Assembly (NCBI GenBank): GCA_963791625.1
Contig: CAWBTA010000016.1
Location: 248,001-312,000, forward strand
Origin: JANMCE01 sp963791625
Lineage (GTDB): Bacteria; Actinomycetota; Acidimicrobiia; Acidimicrobiales; Ilumatobacteraceae
Length of the DNA: 64,000 nucleotides
Reading direction: 5' to 3'
Shown piece after piece: positions 52,985 through 62,491 of the stretch. Every line of letters starts with the position of its first letter. Within the stretch, counting starts at the first letter, position 1. A program made the translations under genes and the position numbers. The notes beneath the pieces are model-generated. The model searched no databases. It was not told where the DNA came from and worked only from the letters and a program-made list of their open reading frames with translations.

Positions 52985-52998
52985 AGCAAGCGCTTGTT
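52985..52998. promoter_or_regulatory. KstR2-like operator (AnCAAGnnCTTGnT)
   Basis: AGCAAGCGCTTGTT fits every fixed position of the published KstR2 binding consensus AnCAAGnnCTTGnT. It lies 77 bp before the VOC start (53075), within the only promoter-sized gap of this operon. A plausible -35/-10 pair (TTGCGA at 52998-53003, CACAAT at 53020-53025, 16-bp spacing) overlaps it, as expected for a repressor site. The TetR gene at 56237-56887, with KstR2-like recognition helix, is the likely regulator (inference). Confidence 0.6.
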
Positions 52999-53074
52999 GC
53001 GAGCGGACCGATGTCGTGTCACAATGGGTTGGGTCCTTTGTGGCCGCCCGAAACGTTCAAGAGGGAGAAACTCC

Positions 53075-53629
53075 ATGTCGTCCACGCGTCCGTCGCGACC
53101 GTCGGTGAACCATCTGGTGCTGGCCGTTCGTGACATCGAGGCCTCGCATCGGTTCTATTGCGATGTGCTCGGGTTCGAGCAGTGCGGCACGTTCTCCTCG
53201 TCGTTCGAGCCGAACCCGGTGATGCGCTTTTATCGCGGCCACCCCGACCACCATCACGACATCGCGCTGCAGGAGATTCCCGATCCGGCGACTGCTCCGC
53301 CGATCGCGCGCTGGGGCATCTTCGCCAAGACCCCCGGACTCGCCCATCTTGCGCTCGATTACGGGTCTCGCGAGGAGTGGCTCGCTCAACTGGAACACAT
53401 CCAGGCGATGGGCGTCCCGATCGTGTTGCGCGGCAATCACGGCATGACGCACAGCGCCTACATCCTGGACCCCGACGGCCACGGCATCGAGGTTGTCTAC
53501 GACGTTCCAGCCGAGGCGTGGGAAGGCGATGTCAATGCCGCCCTCAGCCATTTCGAGCCGCTTCCCACCACGGGACCGGAAGCGCTGCAGGACTCCACCA
53601 ACTACGTGCGCTTCAACGCGCCCGCCTAA
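53075..53629 (+). CDS. VOC family protein, probable extradiol ring-cleavage dioxygenase (paralogue)
   Basis: A 184-residue VOC protein that aligns along its length with the one at 25767-26321, sharing NHLVL, FYRG, DHHHDIAL, the NHGMTHSAYI block and GPEAL. Likely metal ligands are His in VNHLVLAVRD, His in LAHLALDYG and Glu in HGIEVVYD. ATG 53075 is preceded by GAGGGAGAAA. The HpaB gene begins 22 bp after it. The shared gene order suggests an oxygenation/ring-opening cassette present twice in the window. Confidence 0.86.
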   Translation: MSSTRPSRPSVNHLVLAVRDIEASHRFYCDVLGFEQCGTFSSSFEPNPVMRFYRGHPDHHHDIALQEIPDPATAPPIARWGIFAKTPGLAHLALDYGSREEWLAQLEHIQAMGVPIVLRGNHGMTHSAYILDPDGHGIEVVYDVPAEAWEGDVNAALSHFEPLPTTGPEALQDSTNYVRFNAPA

Positions 53630-53651
53630 CGAATCGAACGAGGAGCACAGC

Positions 53652-55118
53652 ATGCCTGCACGTACCGGACAGGACTATCTCAACGGGTTGAAGGCCACGA
53701 CACGCGAGATGTGGTTGGGTGGCGAACGGGTCGACAGTGTGACCGATCACCCGTTGCTTGCACCTGGTGCTCAAGCGATCGCCGCGTACTACGACCTGCA
53801 ACATCAACATCCCGACGACCTGCTCATCCCGGATCCCGAGACGGGTGAGGCGATCAACATCACCCACATGCAGCCTCGCTCGGTCGATGATCTCCACCGA
53901 CGTCACGTCGGGTTGAAGCGGATCTCCGAACTGAGCATGGGCGTCATGGGCCGCACGCCCGACTACATGAACGTCACCTTTGCCGGGTTTGCCGATGACC
54001 GCACCCGATGGTCGGGGCCCGACGGCAGCAATGCGGAGGGCTACGAGAACCTCGTGGCGTTCCAGAAGCGCCTTCGCCGCGACGACCTGTCGCTGACCCA
54101 CACGATCATTCACCCGACAGTCGACAAGGTGAGGGATGCAAGCTTTGTCGACAATCCGGTGCCGCTGCACAAGGTTGGTGAGACCGCGGATTCGATCATC
54201 GTGCGCGGCTGTCGCCTTCTGGCCACGCTCGCGCCGTACGCCGACGAACAAACCGTCTACCCGGCCGCCCCGCTGCCACCCGACGCCGGCAACTATGCGC
54301 TCTCGTTCACCGTTCCGATGGACGCCCCTGGGCTGGTCTTCGTTTGTCGAGACAGCGCGATACGGCCGAATGCCGACCCGGTCGACGCACCGTTCTCCAC
54401 CCGCTTCGACGAGCAAGACGCCCTGTGCATCTTCGACAACGTCGAGATTCCTAAGCGCGACCTGTTCATCGACGGCAACCTCGACGTGTACAACAAGGTA
54501 ATGGGCCGCTCGATGTGGTCGCCGAACATCATGCAACAAACGACCATACGTGCGCTCACCAAGTTGGAGTTTGCCTACGGTCTGCTCGTGCGTATGGCCG
54601 AAGCAGTCAACGATAACTCCGAACGCACCATGGAAATGCTTGGTGAGGTTGTCGGTTACATCGAGGTCACTCGCAACGCCATCCTGCTGGCCGAACTCAA
54701 TGCGCATACCTGGGAAGATGGCGGGGTCTACCCCGAAGCGCGTGCCATACATCCGATGCGCGCCCTGCTTCCCGACTGGTTCACCCGGGTCAACGACATC
54801 ATCAAGACGGTCGGTAGCCATAACCTGCTCGCCGCGGCCAGCCGTGGCGCGTTCGAGAACCCACGCATCAGCTCCTTGATGAACGAGTTCCAGCCCGGAG
54901 CGAACGGGATCAGCGCGGACGCCCGCTCGCAGGTGTACCGAGTCGCGTGGGATTTCACCGGATCACTGCTCGGCAGCCGCAACGAGCTCTACGAACGCAA
55001 CTACCTCACGTCGGCCAAGACCAACCGGATGCAAGCCCAGCGGAGCTACTCGGATGCAAACCGCCAACGCGGTAACGAACTCGTCGACAAGCTCCTCGCC
55101 GACGCACGCGGCCGCTGA
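53652..55118 (+). CDS. 4-hydroxyphenylacetate 3-monooxygenase-type oxygenase (HpaB family, intact paralogue)
   Basis: A 488-residue HpaB-family flavin monooxygenase, full length. It shares with the copy at 24299-25767 the segments GVMGRTPDYMNVTFAGFAD, GPDGSNAEGYENLVAFQKRL, VPLHKVGETADS and the C-terminal VGSHNLLAA and ERNYLTSAKTNR. It would hydroxylate a phenol at the ortho position with FADH2 supplied by a reductase, which is not encoded here. ATG 53652 follows ACGAGGAG. Together with the VOC gene before it, a two-step hydroxylation and ring opening is likely. Confidence 0.9.
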   Translation: MPARTGQDYLNGLKATTREMWLGGERVDSVTDHPLLAPGAQAIAAYYDLQHQHPDDLLIPDPETGEAINITHMQPRSVDDLHRRHVGLKRISELSMGVMGRTPDYMNVTFAGFADDRTRWSGPDGSNAEGYENLVAFQKRLRRDDLSLTHTIIHPTVDKVRDASFVDNPVPLHKVGETADSIIVRGCRLLATLAPYADEQTVYPAAPLPPDAGNYALSFTVPMDAPGLVFVCRDSAIRPNADPVDAPFSTRFDEQDALCIFDNVEIPKRDLFIDGNLDVYNKVMGRSMWSPNIMQQTTIRALTKLEFAYGLLVRMAEAVNDNSERTMEMLGEVVGYIEVTRNAILLAELNAHTWEDGGVYPEARAIHPMRALLPDWFTRVNDIIKTVGSHNLLAAASRGAFENPRISSLMNEFQPGANGISADARSQVYRVAWDFTGSLLGSRNELYERNYLTSAKTNRMQAQRSYSDANRQRGNELVDKLLADARGR

Positions 55119-55159
55119 CCGACCCTCACTGACACGACACACTTTCTAAGCGAGAGATC

Positions 55160-56240
55160 ATGAACACACAAGACATCCCGACCATCGACATGCTCGACGC
55201 GACATGGTTCACGAACACGCTTCGTGCTGGCGGACACCTCGGCGCGGGCAACACCGTGTCGGGTGCAATACCAACTCGGATGGGCGCCGGCGAGGGCATG
55301 GCGAGCCTCTTGTGGCGCATAGCGCTGACGTACGAGCGGCCGAGCGACGCACCCATGTCGGTCATCGTCAAGCTGGCGACCGACGACCCACATCGGCTGT
55401 TCATCATGCAATCGGCGAAGTTCTATGCCCGTGAGGTCCGCTTCTACGAGGAGCTTGCGGCCGATGCGCCGGTCCGAGTGCCGCGCTGCCTGCACGCCGC
55501 GATCGACCCGGAGACGTCACTGTTCATCCTCGTGCTCGAAGACGTCGGCCCGCTGCGCCACGTCGACCAAGTGGCCGGCTGCGGCTTCGACGATGCGATG
55601 CAGGCGCTGCGCACGCTCGCGAGGTTTCAGGCCCGCTGGTGGGGTCAAGGACCACAACGACCTCGCAACGACGTTCATCCCGATGGACGACGGCTTCAAC
55701 CAGTTCGTCGTCCCGATCCTCCACGAGCAGGGATGGCCAGCGGCACGCAACGCCCGCCCCGATCTGTGGCCAGACGACGTTTCGTCATTCCTCGACGGCT
55801 TCGTGGCCAAGGTCCCTGCGATCCTGGACGGGCTGATGGGCCCAAACACGCTCATTCACAACGACTACCGCGTCGACAACCTGTTGTGGGACGGCGATGA
55901 GATCGTGGTGCTCGACTTCCAGATGAGTTCGATTGCATCGGGCCTGCTCGACTTCGCCTACTTCGTCGCCCAATCGATCCCGAAGGATGTTCGTAAGGAA
56001 CGGTTCGACGACCTCCTCGATGCCTACCTGTCCGAGTTGGCTGCGAACGGCGTCGTGCTCGATCGCGATGTCGCCCTCGACAAGTACCGCCGAGCACTCG
56101 TGTTCGGATTCATGTGGCCGCTCGGCCTCATGGGCACCTACGAAACGCTTGACCCCAGAGGCCGCGACCTGGCGTGTGCGATGCTCGATCGCCACCTTTC
56201 GGCGGTCTCTGATTGCGACGCGTTGTCGTTGTATCCATGA
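55160..56240 (+). CDS. Phosphotransferase, APH/ecdysteroid-kinase-like (one frameshift)
   Basis: A kinase-like protein of about 359 residues. The N-lobe (MSVIVKLATDDP, with Lys) and the catalytic loop TLIHNDYRVDNLLWDG (HNDYRxDN) with the metal site IVVLDFQM are clear. The frame changes near 55641 in a run of Gs: RWWG then KDHNDLATTFIPMDDGFNQ follows after removing one G. Such proteins appear in actinobacterial catabolic operons, where they phosphorylate an alcohol or acyl intermediate; the actual substrate is unknown. The stop overlaps the TetR start as ATGA. Confidence 0.82.
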
Positions 56241-56887
56241 GCCGCGCCGCCACCACGACAACGGGTTCGACCCGAGCCAACACCTCCGCGCGCCGCCAGG
56301 AGATCCTCGACACCGCAGCCACCGTGTTCGCGGAGAAGGGCATCCTTGCTGCAACAGTGCGAGATATCAGCGAGCGGGCCGGAATCCTCTCCGGGAGTCT
56401 GTACCACCACTTCGCCTCCAAAGAGGAGATGATCGCCGACATCCTGGCGCCCGTCATTCGGTCACAAATCGACGAGTTCGACCGCATCGTCGCCGAACAC
56501 GACGACCCCGCCGAGATCATCCGGCTTGTCATCGAAGCCGAGGTCGCCCAGTCGTCCCGTACTCCCCTGGTGGCCCGCATCCTTCGCCAGGATGAACACC
56601 ACATCCGAGCGCTCGGCGGACTCGACGAGGTCGTGCGCCAACAGCGAGCGATCCGCGCTCGCGTCGAATCCGTCATAACCGCCGGCATCGTCGCTGGCCG
56701 CTTCAGGCCGGACTGCGACCCTGCAGTGACCTCGCTCGCACTCTTCGACCTCACCCTCGGCGCCTACCGCCACCTGGAACCGCTTGGCCGCTACCGAACG
56801 GAAGATCTCACGAGTCACATCACTACCCTCCTGCTGCGCGGCCTCATAGCAACCGATGGCGACGGCACGCCGCCCACCGAGTCGTAA
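56237..56887 (+). CDS. TetR family regulator, KstR2-like
   Basis: A 216-residue repressor. Its helix-turn-helix region (ATVRDISERAGILSGSLYHH, then FASKEEM; about residues 36-64) is almost the same as I remember for KstR2, the regulator of the late steroid-degradation genes. The ligand domain (IDEFDRIVAEHDDPAEIIRL and onward) is less similar. ATG 56237 overlaps the phosphotransferase stop by 4 bp, so it is coregulated with the operon it probably controls. A KstR2-type site is found before 53075. The ligand may be a CoA thioester, by analogy. Confidence 0.82.
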   Translation: MSRAATTTTGSTRANTSARRQEILDTAATVFAEKGILAATVRDISERAGILSGSLYHHFASKEEMIADILAPVIRSQIDEFDRIVAEHDDPAEIIRLVIEAEVAQSSRTPLVARILRQDEHHIRALGGLDEVVRQQRAIRARVESVITAGIVAGRFRPDCDPAVTSLALFDLTLGAYRHLEPLGRYRTEDLTSHITTLLLRGLIATDGDGTPPTES

Positions 56888-56930
56888 AGCCTGAGCGCCG
56901 CTCCGCCCTGGTAGACGTTCCAGTGGGCAG

Positions 56931-58856
56931 CTACCCGGCTGGCTGATAGATCCCGGCGAGGAAATCGGCGAGTTCCTCGAACGCGTTGAGTGGCAACACG
57001 TGGGCGACATACTGGTCGGGGCGCACCACCACCATGCAGCCGTGCTCGGTGTCGATCCCGCGCATGTCAAAGATGTTCCCGTGGCCCTTGTGATCGATGC
57101 AGAACACCTTCTCTCGGTCCATCAGCCCGAGCTTGCCTTTGAGCGGTGTGAGTAGCGATGGCATGTCTTCGTAGGCGAGCGCATCGAAGGTCTGTTGGAA
57201 CACCGCGCGCACGTCGATCAGGGCATCAATGTCCTCGTCGTTGCGGGTGTACCGAACCACGGGGGAGTTCGGCGCGTGCTGCAGCCAGTCGGCGAGCTGG
57301 TGAATGGCCGAGCCGGGGGCCGAGCTATCGCTTCTACCGGCGAATGCGTAGATCCGCCAGCGCCCGTCCGCCTCAGCGACATGGCCGAGCTGCATCTGCA
57401 TAGCGTCGGCTACCCGCACCACCGGCGCCGAGTGGAAGCGCCGGCCGATCTTCAGCCCGGTCGCCAAGGCCTGGTGGGTGGGTGGACCGATCAGCCGAGA
57501 TTGGTCGTACTGCACGGCAAGGCCCCCGGTGAACTCGAGGTTCTCCTTGAACAGCCGAACGAATCGCGGTTCATCGTACGCATCCAGGTCGGACTGACCG
57601 GGCGAGGCCGACATGATCCGGGCCCATTCGTGGTCGGTGTCGATCAGCCGTTTGGCCTCTACCCAGCGCTCGGCTGAATAGGTGTGCAACAGGCTGGCAT
57701 TCGGCACGGCCTTGGAGCACGTGGGCAAGTTTCCAGCCGAGGTTGAACGTGTCCTGCATCGACACGTTCATGCCCTGCCCGGCTTTCGGACTGTGGGTGT
57801 GGCAGGCATCGCCCGCGGTGAAGACTCGTGGATTTCGGGTCGCGACTTCACCGGAGGGCACGTCGTCGAAGCGGTCGGTCATGCGGTGCCCGATCTCATA
57901 GATCGACCACCACACCACCTCCTTCACGTCGATCGCATAGGGCCGCATGATCCGATTCGCGGCGGCAATGATGTGATCGACGGTGAGGTCGCGATCGGCA
58001 ACACGCTCATCGGGATTGAGTTTGTCCAGCTCCACATACAGGCGAAACAAGTAGCCGCCCTCACGCGGCAGAACCAGCACGCTGCCCTCGCGTGCCGACT
58101 GGATAAGGCACTTCTGACGGACATCGGGGAAGTCAGTGTTGGCCAGGATGTCCATCACTCCCCACGCCTGGTGTGCGGAATCGCCGTGCAACGTCGCCGC
58201 CGATGGCCTCACGCACTTGCGATCGCGCACCGTCACAACCGACGACATAGTTCGCCCGCACTGTGGCCAAGTCACCTGCGTTCACACCAGTGTGCTTGCA
58301 GCGTCACGGTCACAGGGTGGTCGTCGGTCGAGGTATCAACGGTGAGACCCTGGACGGCCCACGAGTAGTCCGGCGCCAGACGAGACGGCGAGTTCGCCAT
58401 CACATCTAGGAACAATTCATGGACACGCGCCTGGTTGATCAGCACATGCGGCATCTCGGAACTGTCGTCGGAGACGTCCTGCACTCGGCCGATGCGCGTA
58501 ATGTTCACCGGATTCTGAGGGTCCGGCACCCAGAAGCTGGTCTGGTTCACCCAGCACGACTCCCGCTTCACCGTCTCGGCGAACCCGAACGCTTGGAACA
58601 TCTCCATCGTGCGGGTATTGATGCCGTCGGCTTTGCCCTTCTCGATGTTTCGCGGGCTGGCGTCCACGATCATCGTGTCGATCTCGGGGAACTGCGCAAG
58701 TTGTGCAGCAAGGCAGAGCCCCGCCGGGCCAGTGCCCACAATGAGCACATCCACCTGCTGCGGCAACGGCGCAAACGCGCTTCGATCGCGGCGAGCGGGG
58801 GCCGCCTGCTTGATATCGGGATCGCCTCCACGGAAGCCGTTCACATAGAACTGCAT
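56931..58856 (-). CDS. FAD-dependent monooxygenase, phenol 2-monooxygenase type (three frameshifts)
   Basis: A protein of about 640 residues in class A flavoprotein style. The N-terminus has DVLIVGTGPAGLCLAAQLAQ, the middle has YVVGCDGARSQVREAIGGD, and the FAD-pyrophosphate motif is GDACHTHSPKAGQGMNVSMQ; the thioredoxin-like C-terminal domain reads MVVVRPDQYVAHVLPLNAF. The frame moves by one surplus base near 58300, 58191 and 57701; removing each restores continuous family sequence. Three separate single-base insertions in otherwise conserved protein point to sequence error more than decay. It is the last gene of a long minus-strand catabolic operon. Confidence 0.8.
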
Positions 58857-58914
58857 TCGCTAACCAGTGCCTTTCTGAGTAACCAAGAACGAGACGACGA
58901 AGCGGCGCCCGGCG

Positions 58915-60630
58915 CTAGGCCGTGGCGAACGGGAGCACGAGACGCGAAAGGTGGATTGCGTCACGATAGATGGTGTGCGTGACGGGCCGACCGACGGGCA
59001 GGTGATAGGCATCGGGTGGCAGGAGCGAGTTGTGCTCATCGGCCAGCGGCTCGTCGTTCATCAACTCGAGCACGAGCTTGTGCCCGACCCGGAAGGTGTT
59101 CGCAAACGGGTAGAGCCGGATCGCGTACTCCACAATCGCGCCGGGTTCGACCGGCACGCTGCGCGTGTGCGGGTGGTACGGGTTGCCTTCGTGGGTGCGT
59201 TCGTCCAGTTCGCGCTGCGAGGCCTTGAGGAACCCGGTCGTCACCAGTTGGCGTTTGCCCGTGGGTGCTTCATCCCACAATCGCAAGATGAAGTTGGTGT
59301 CGTCTTGATCGATCGAGGCGAAGATGTGGGCCGCTCCGGCACCGTGCATCTCGGTCGGCGCAACGAAGGGCGCGGTCGACCATGACAGCATCTCGACACG
59401 ATCAGTGACAGTGAGCGGCGCCTGGAAGAACCCGTCGGGGTGCGCCTGGTCCGGTCCCATCGGCTCGGGTTCGGGAGTGAGCCTGCGGCGGGTGCGAAGA
59501 TAGAGGGGTCGGTACTCCACATCCTTCACCGGCCACTGGTTGCCGGTGGCCCACTGCTTTATGCCCTCGACGTGCACCTTGACCGCCGGCTCGTCCATGA
59601 CGCCGTTCTCGATGCCCTTGAGCCAGTAGTCGAACCAGCGGAACATGGTGTCGTGCTCTTCGACCCATGGGCGCGACTGCATGGGTGGGTAGGGCCCGAT
59701 CTCTAGTCGCTTCGGGCCCTTGAGCACGTCGAAAAGTTCGATGGTGCCGTCGACCGTCCAGCCGCGACCTTGGTTGATCTGCAGGTAGACGGGGATGTCG
59801 ATGTTCTCCGCCAACCGGATCGGGTTCTGCTCCTCGTACCATTCGCCGTCGAACTGGTTCGTGACGATGTCGAACCAGGCTTCGTGGTGCTTCGGATAGT
59901 GCAGCAGGTGCACGAGGTTCGGCCACGCGGCCACATCGGGATCAGCGAGCCGTTCGGCAACGCGCGCCTTGATCTCCTCGGCGGAGTAGGTCTCGAGCAT
60001 CCGCGACTTGATGCGGTCGGTGAAGGCCCAGCCAGAATCCCCACCGCGGCCCTCACGGGCGGCACGAGGCATGAACCACATGACCCCGCCGTGATACGTC
60101 GTCTCGTAGAAGTCGAAATGGCCACCGCTGACAAAGATCGCCTTGAGGTGTGGCGGTCGTTCGGCGGCCGCATAGATCTGCATGGACCCGAAGTACGAGA
60201 TGCCGATCATGCCGACCACGCCGTTGCACCACGGCTGCGCCGCGACCCACTCGATGACGTCGTAGGCGTCCTGGCCAAGGGGCACACCGCCCGCGTTGTA
60301 GTTGCCGATGTGGTCGCCTTCGGAACCGCCCGAGCCGCGCACATCGCCGATGACATGCACGTAGCCTTCCTGCACGACGCGGGCGATGTCGCCGGCCTCG
60401 ATGCAGCCGTCCCACATTGGCGATGGACGGCGCTGCGGCGGCATGGTGAGGGCCAGTGCCTGCAGCTCTTTGCCGTAGGGGCTTAGCGCCACGAGCGCTG
60501 GACGAGGCTCGTCACCAGTGCCGTGGTAGGCGTCGGCAACCAGATCGATCCCGTCGCGCATCGGGATGCGCAGGTCCTTTCGGGCCACGATGGTCTGGGT
60601 CCCGGCGGTGATGGTGACCTGGCGGGTCAT
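58915..60630 (-). CDS. CocE/NonD family hydrolase (X-Pro dipeptidyl-peptidase S15-like)
   Basis: A 571-residue serine hydrolase. The nucleophile elbow is GMIGISYFGSMQIYAA (Ser about residue 150), the S15 signature DVRGSGGSEGDH is before it, and the C-terminal jelly-roll domain includes LVLELMNDEPLADEHNS. The family covers cocaine esterase-like and glutaryl-7-ACA acylase-like enzymes. ATG 60630 overlaps the MBL gene stop as ATGA. No signal peptide. In this operon it probably cleaves an ester or amide substrate before ring oxidation. Confidence 0.9.
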   Translation of the reverse strand: MTRQVTITAGTQTIVARKDLRIPMRDGIDLVADAYHGTGDEPRPALVALSPYGKELQALALTMPPQRRPSPMWDGCIEAGDIARVVQEGYVHVIGDVRGSGGSEGDHIGNYNAGGVPLGQDAYDVIEWVAAQPWCNGVVGMIGISYFGSMQIYAAAERPPHLKAIFVSGGHFDFYETTYHGGVMWFMPRAAREGRGGDSGWAFTDRIKSRMLETYSAEEIKARVAERLADPDVAAWPNLVHLLHYPKHHEAWFDIVTNQFDGEWYEEQNPIRLAENIDIPVYLQINQGRGWTVDGTIELFDVLKGPKRLEIGPYPPMQSRPWVEEHDTMFRWFDYWLKGIENGVMDEPAVKVHVEGIKQWATGNQWPVKDVEYRPLYLRTRRRLTPEPEPMGPDQAHPDGFFQAPLTVTDRVEMLSWSTAPFVAPTEMHGAGAAHIFASIDQDDTNFILRLWDEAPTGKRQLVTTGFLKASQRELDERTHEGNPYHPHTRSVPVEPGAIVEYAIRLYPFANTFRVGHKLVLELMNDEPLADEHNSLLPPDAYHLPVGRPVTHTIYRDAIHLSRLVLPFATA

Positions 60631-61562
60631 GGGTGCCACCCGCAGCCGGGGTAGCCGTGCAGCGTGGTGAAGAACGGTGATGGCTCGAGCGTCGGATCGC
60701 CGTCGTAGCCGAGGTGTTGGGCGATGCAACCGAACGGGGAGTGCCGCGTGCTGGGCTCGTCAGCTCCGTCCGGCCCGGGGTCGAGGGAAGCCGCCCGGAC
60801 CTTTGCCTCGACGTCGAGGCTTTCCTGAATCTTGGCGGCCGCCTGGTGGCGGTCGAGCACGACGCCGGGCGACTCGGCGCCCTGACTCCGGTACGGGTGG
60901 CCGAGGAACAGTCGCTGCGGTTTCACGTCGTCGCGCAGGTGCAGGAGGCTGGATCGGTAGGCATCGGGATCGACGTAGCTCGGGAACCCGTTAGCGGCAC
61001 CGTGGATCTGCACCGCGTCACCGGCGAACACATCTCGCTGACCCTCCACGACGTAGGCGACCGAGCCCGCAGTGTGACCGGGCACCGAGTGCACGGTGAC
61101 CTTCACGTTCGGGCCAAGCGACAGTTCGTCGCCATGGCGGACGACGAGGTCGGGCTCCATCTCGCCCGAGATCGCGGCGAGCCCTGCCGCGGTCAGCTTC
61201 GCCTCCCCGTCAGGATCGTTGAGGTATCGACCACGAGCGGCCAGGTACTCCTCTACGTGCGTGCGGCGCGAACGCAGGAACGGCGCGTCGGCCTCATGGA
61301 TGACCACCTTTGCCCTGCGACCGGTCAACTCCCACAGCGCATGGGCGCCACCGATGTGGTCGATGTGGCCGTGGGTGAGCAGGATCCATCGAACGTCTTC
61401 AACGCGGCTACCCAACGCCTCGAGCGCCGGGGCGATGCCCACCGTCGGGGACGAGGCGATCCCGGTGTCGATGATTGCGGGCTCTGGTCCATCGATGAAG
61501 AAGCTGTACAGGCCGAACCGCCCCCACTGCGAGAACAACGGGTGGACGGTGACGTCACCCAT
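60627..61562 (-). CDS. MBL-fold metallo-hydrolase
   Basis: A 311-residue metallo-beta-lactamase-fold protein with the canonical motif LLTHGHIDHIGGAH (His-x-His-x-Asp-His, residues about 61-74), the next ligand in VHSVPGHTAGSVAYV and AGDAVQIHG. The C-terminus has the FLGHPYRSQG segment. It overlaps the following CocE/NonD gene by 4 bp and the hydrolase before it by 8 bp. It is probably a lactone or thioester hydrolase in the same pathway. Confidence 0.88.
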   Translation of the reverse strand: MGDVTVHPLFSQWGRFGLYSFFIDGPEPAIIDTGIASSPTVGIAPALEALGSRVEDVRWILLTHGHIDHIGGAHALWELTGRRAKVVIHEADAPFLRSRRTHVEEYLAARGRYLNDPDGEAKLTAAGLAAISGEMEPDLVVRHGDELSLGPNVKVTVHSVPGHTAGSVAYVVEGQRDVFAGDAVQIHGAANGFPSYVDPDAYRSSLLHLRDDVKPQRLFLGHPYRSQGAESPGVVLDRHQAAAKIQESLDVEAKVRAASLDPGPDGADEPSTRHSPFGCIAQHLGYDGDPTLEPSPFFTTLHGYPGCGWHP

Positions 61563-62488
61563 GATGTTCCCCCTTCAGGAATGCCGCCGTCTCGGCGAAC
61601 ACGCCGTGGAACTCGGGCAACCACGAGAAGTGCTGCACGAACCCGTGACCGGCACCGTCATAACGACGCACTATCACGGTGACGCCCGCGTCTGCCAGGT
61701 TGCGCGCCGTACAGCTCGCCCTCGTCTACGCAGCGGATCGAACTCGGCGGTAACGATCAGCGCCGCCGGGAGACCCGTCAGATCGGCCCGCTTGATCGGG
61801 GAGACGAGTGGATCGTCGGGGTCGGCGCCGCCGTCGAGGTAGAACGCGTTGAACGGCTTGAGGCCAGCGGTTTCCAGCCCATACCCGACGGCGTTCGTGC
61901 GAAGCGACTCGTAGCGCTCAACGTCGAAATCGAGGTCGAGTGAGGGGTAATACAGCATCTGATGGGTGATGCCGTTGAAGCCGTCATCTTTGGCCATTCC
62001 GGCCACCGCGGCCACGAAGTTGCCGCCCGAACTGTCACCCGCGATCGCCAGGGTCTGGCCGTCCCATCCGAACTCTGCGGGGTGGTCGGCGACCCAGCGG
62101 ACCACGACGTAGCAGTCGGTAAGGCCGGCCGGAAATGCGTGCTCGGGGGCAAGCCGGTACCCGACGGACACCACCTTGCAGCCGGTGGCGTTCGCCAACT
62201 CACGGGCAATGTGATCGTGCGTGTTCAGGCTGCCGAGGAAGAACGCTCCCCGTGGAAGTACACCAGCGCCGGGTGCGAGTCGGCCTCGCTCGGCGTGTAG
62301 ACCCGAACCGGCACCGGGCCGGCTGACGTGGCAAGGGTCATTTCGGCGACGGCGTGTACCGGGATACGTTCGTCAACTGGCGCAAGGTGGGACTCTTCGC
62401 CAGCGCGCATCGCGACCGGGTTGAGTGGGCCGGGCGGCGGGTGAGGCAGCGTAGCGATGAAGGCAGCGACTGTCGGATGCAATGGCAT
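61555..62488 (-). CDS. Alpha/beta hydrolase, hormone-sensitive-lipase/acetyl-esterase type (three frameshifts)
   Basis: An HSL-family esterase of about 310 residues. The HGG oxyanion motif (LVYFHG then GAFFLGSLNTHDH), KVVSVGYRLAPEHAFPAGL, nucleophile IAGDSSGGN and TAEFDPLR (acid) are present, and the last His lies in DGAGHGFVQHF. One base is missing near 62249 (a G run) and one is surplus near 61727 and near 61699. Correcting them gives continuous family sequence to a TGA at 61555-61557 that overlaps the MBL start. ATG 62488 follows AAGGAG. Confidence 0.8.
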
Positions 62489-62491
62489 TGG

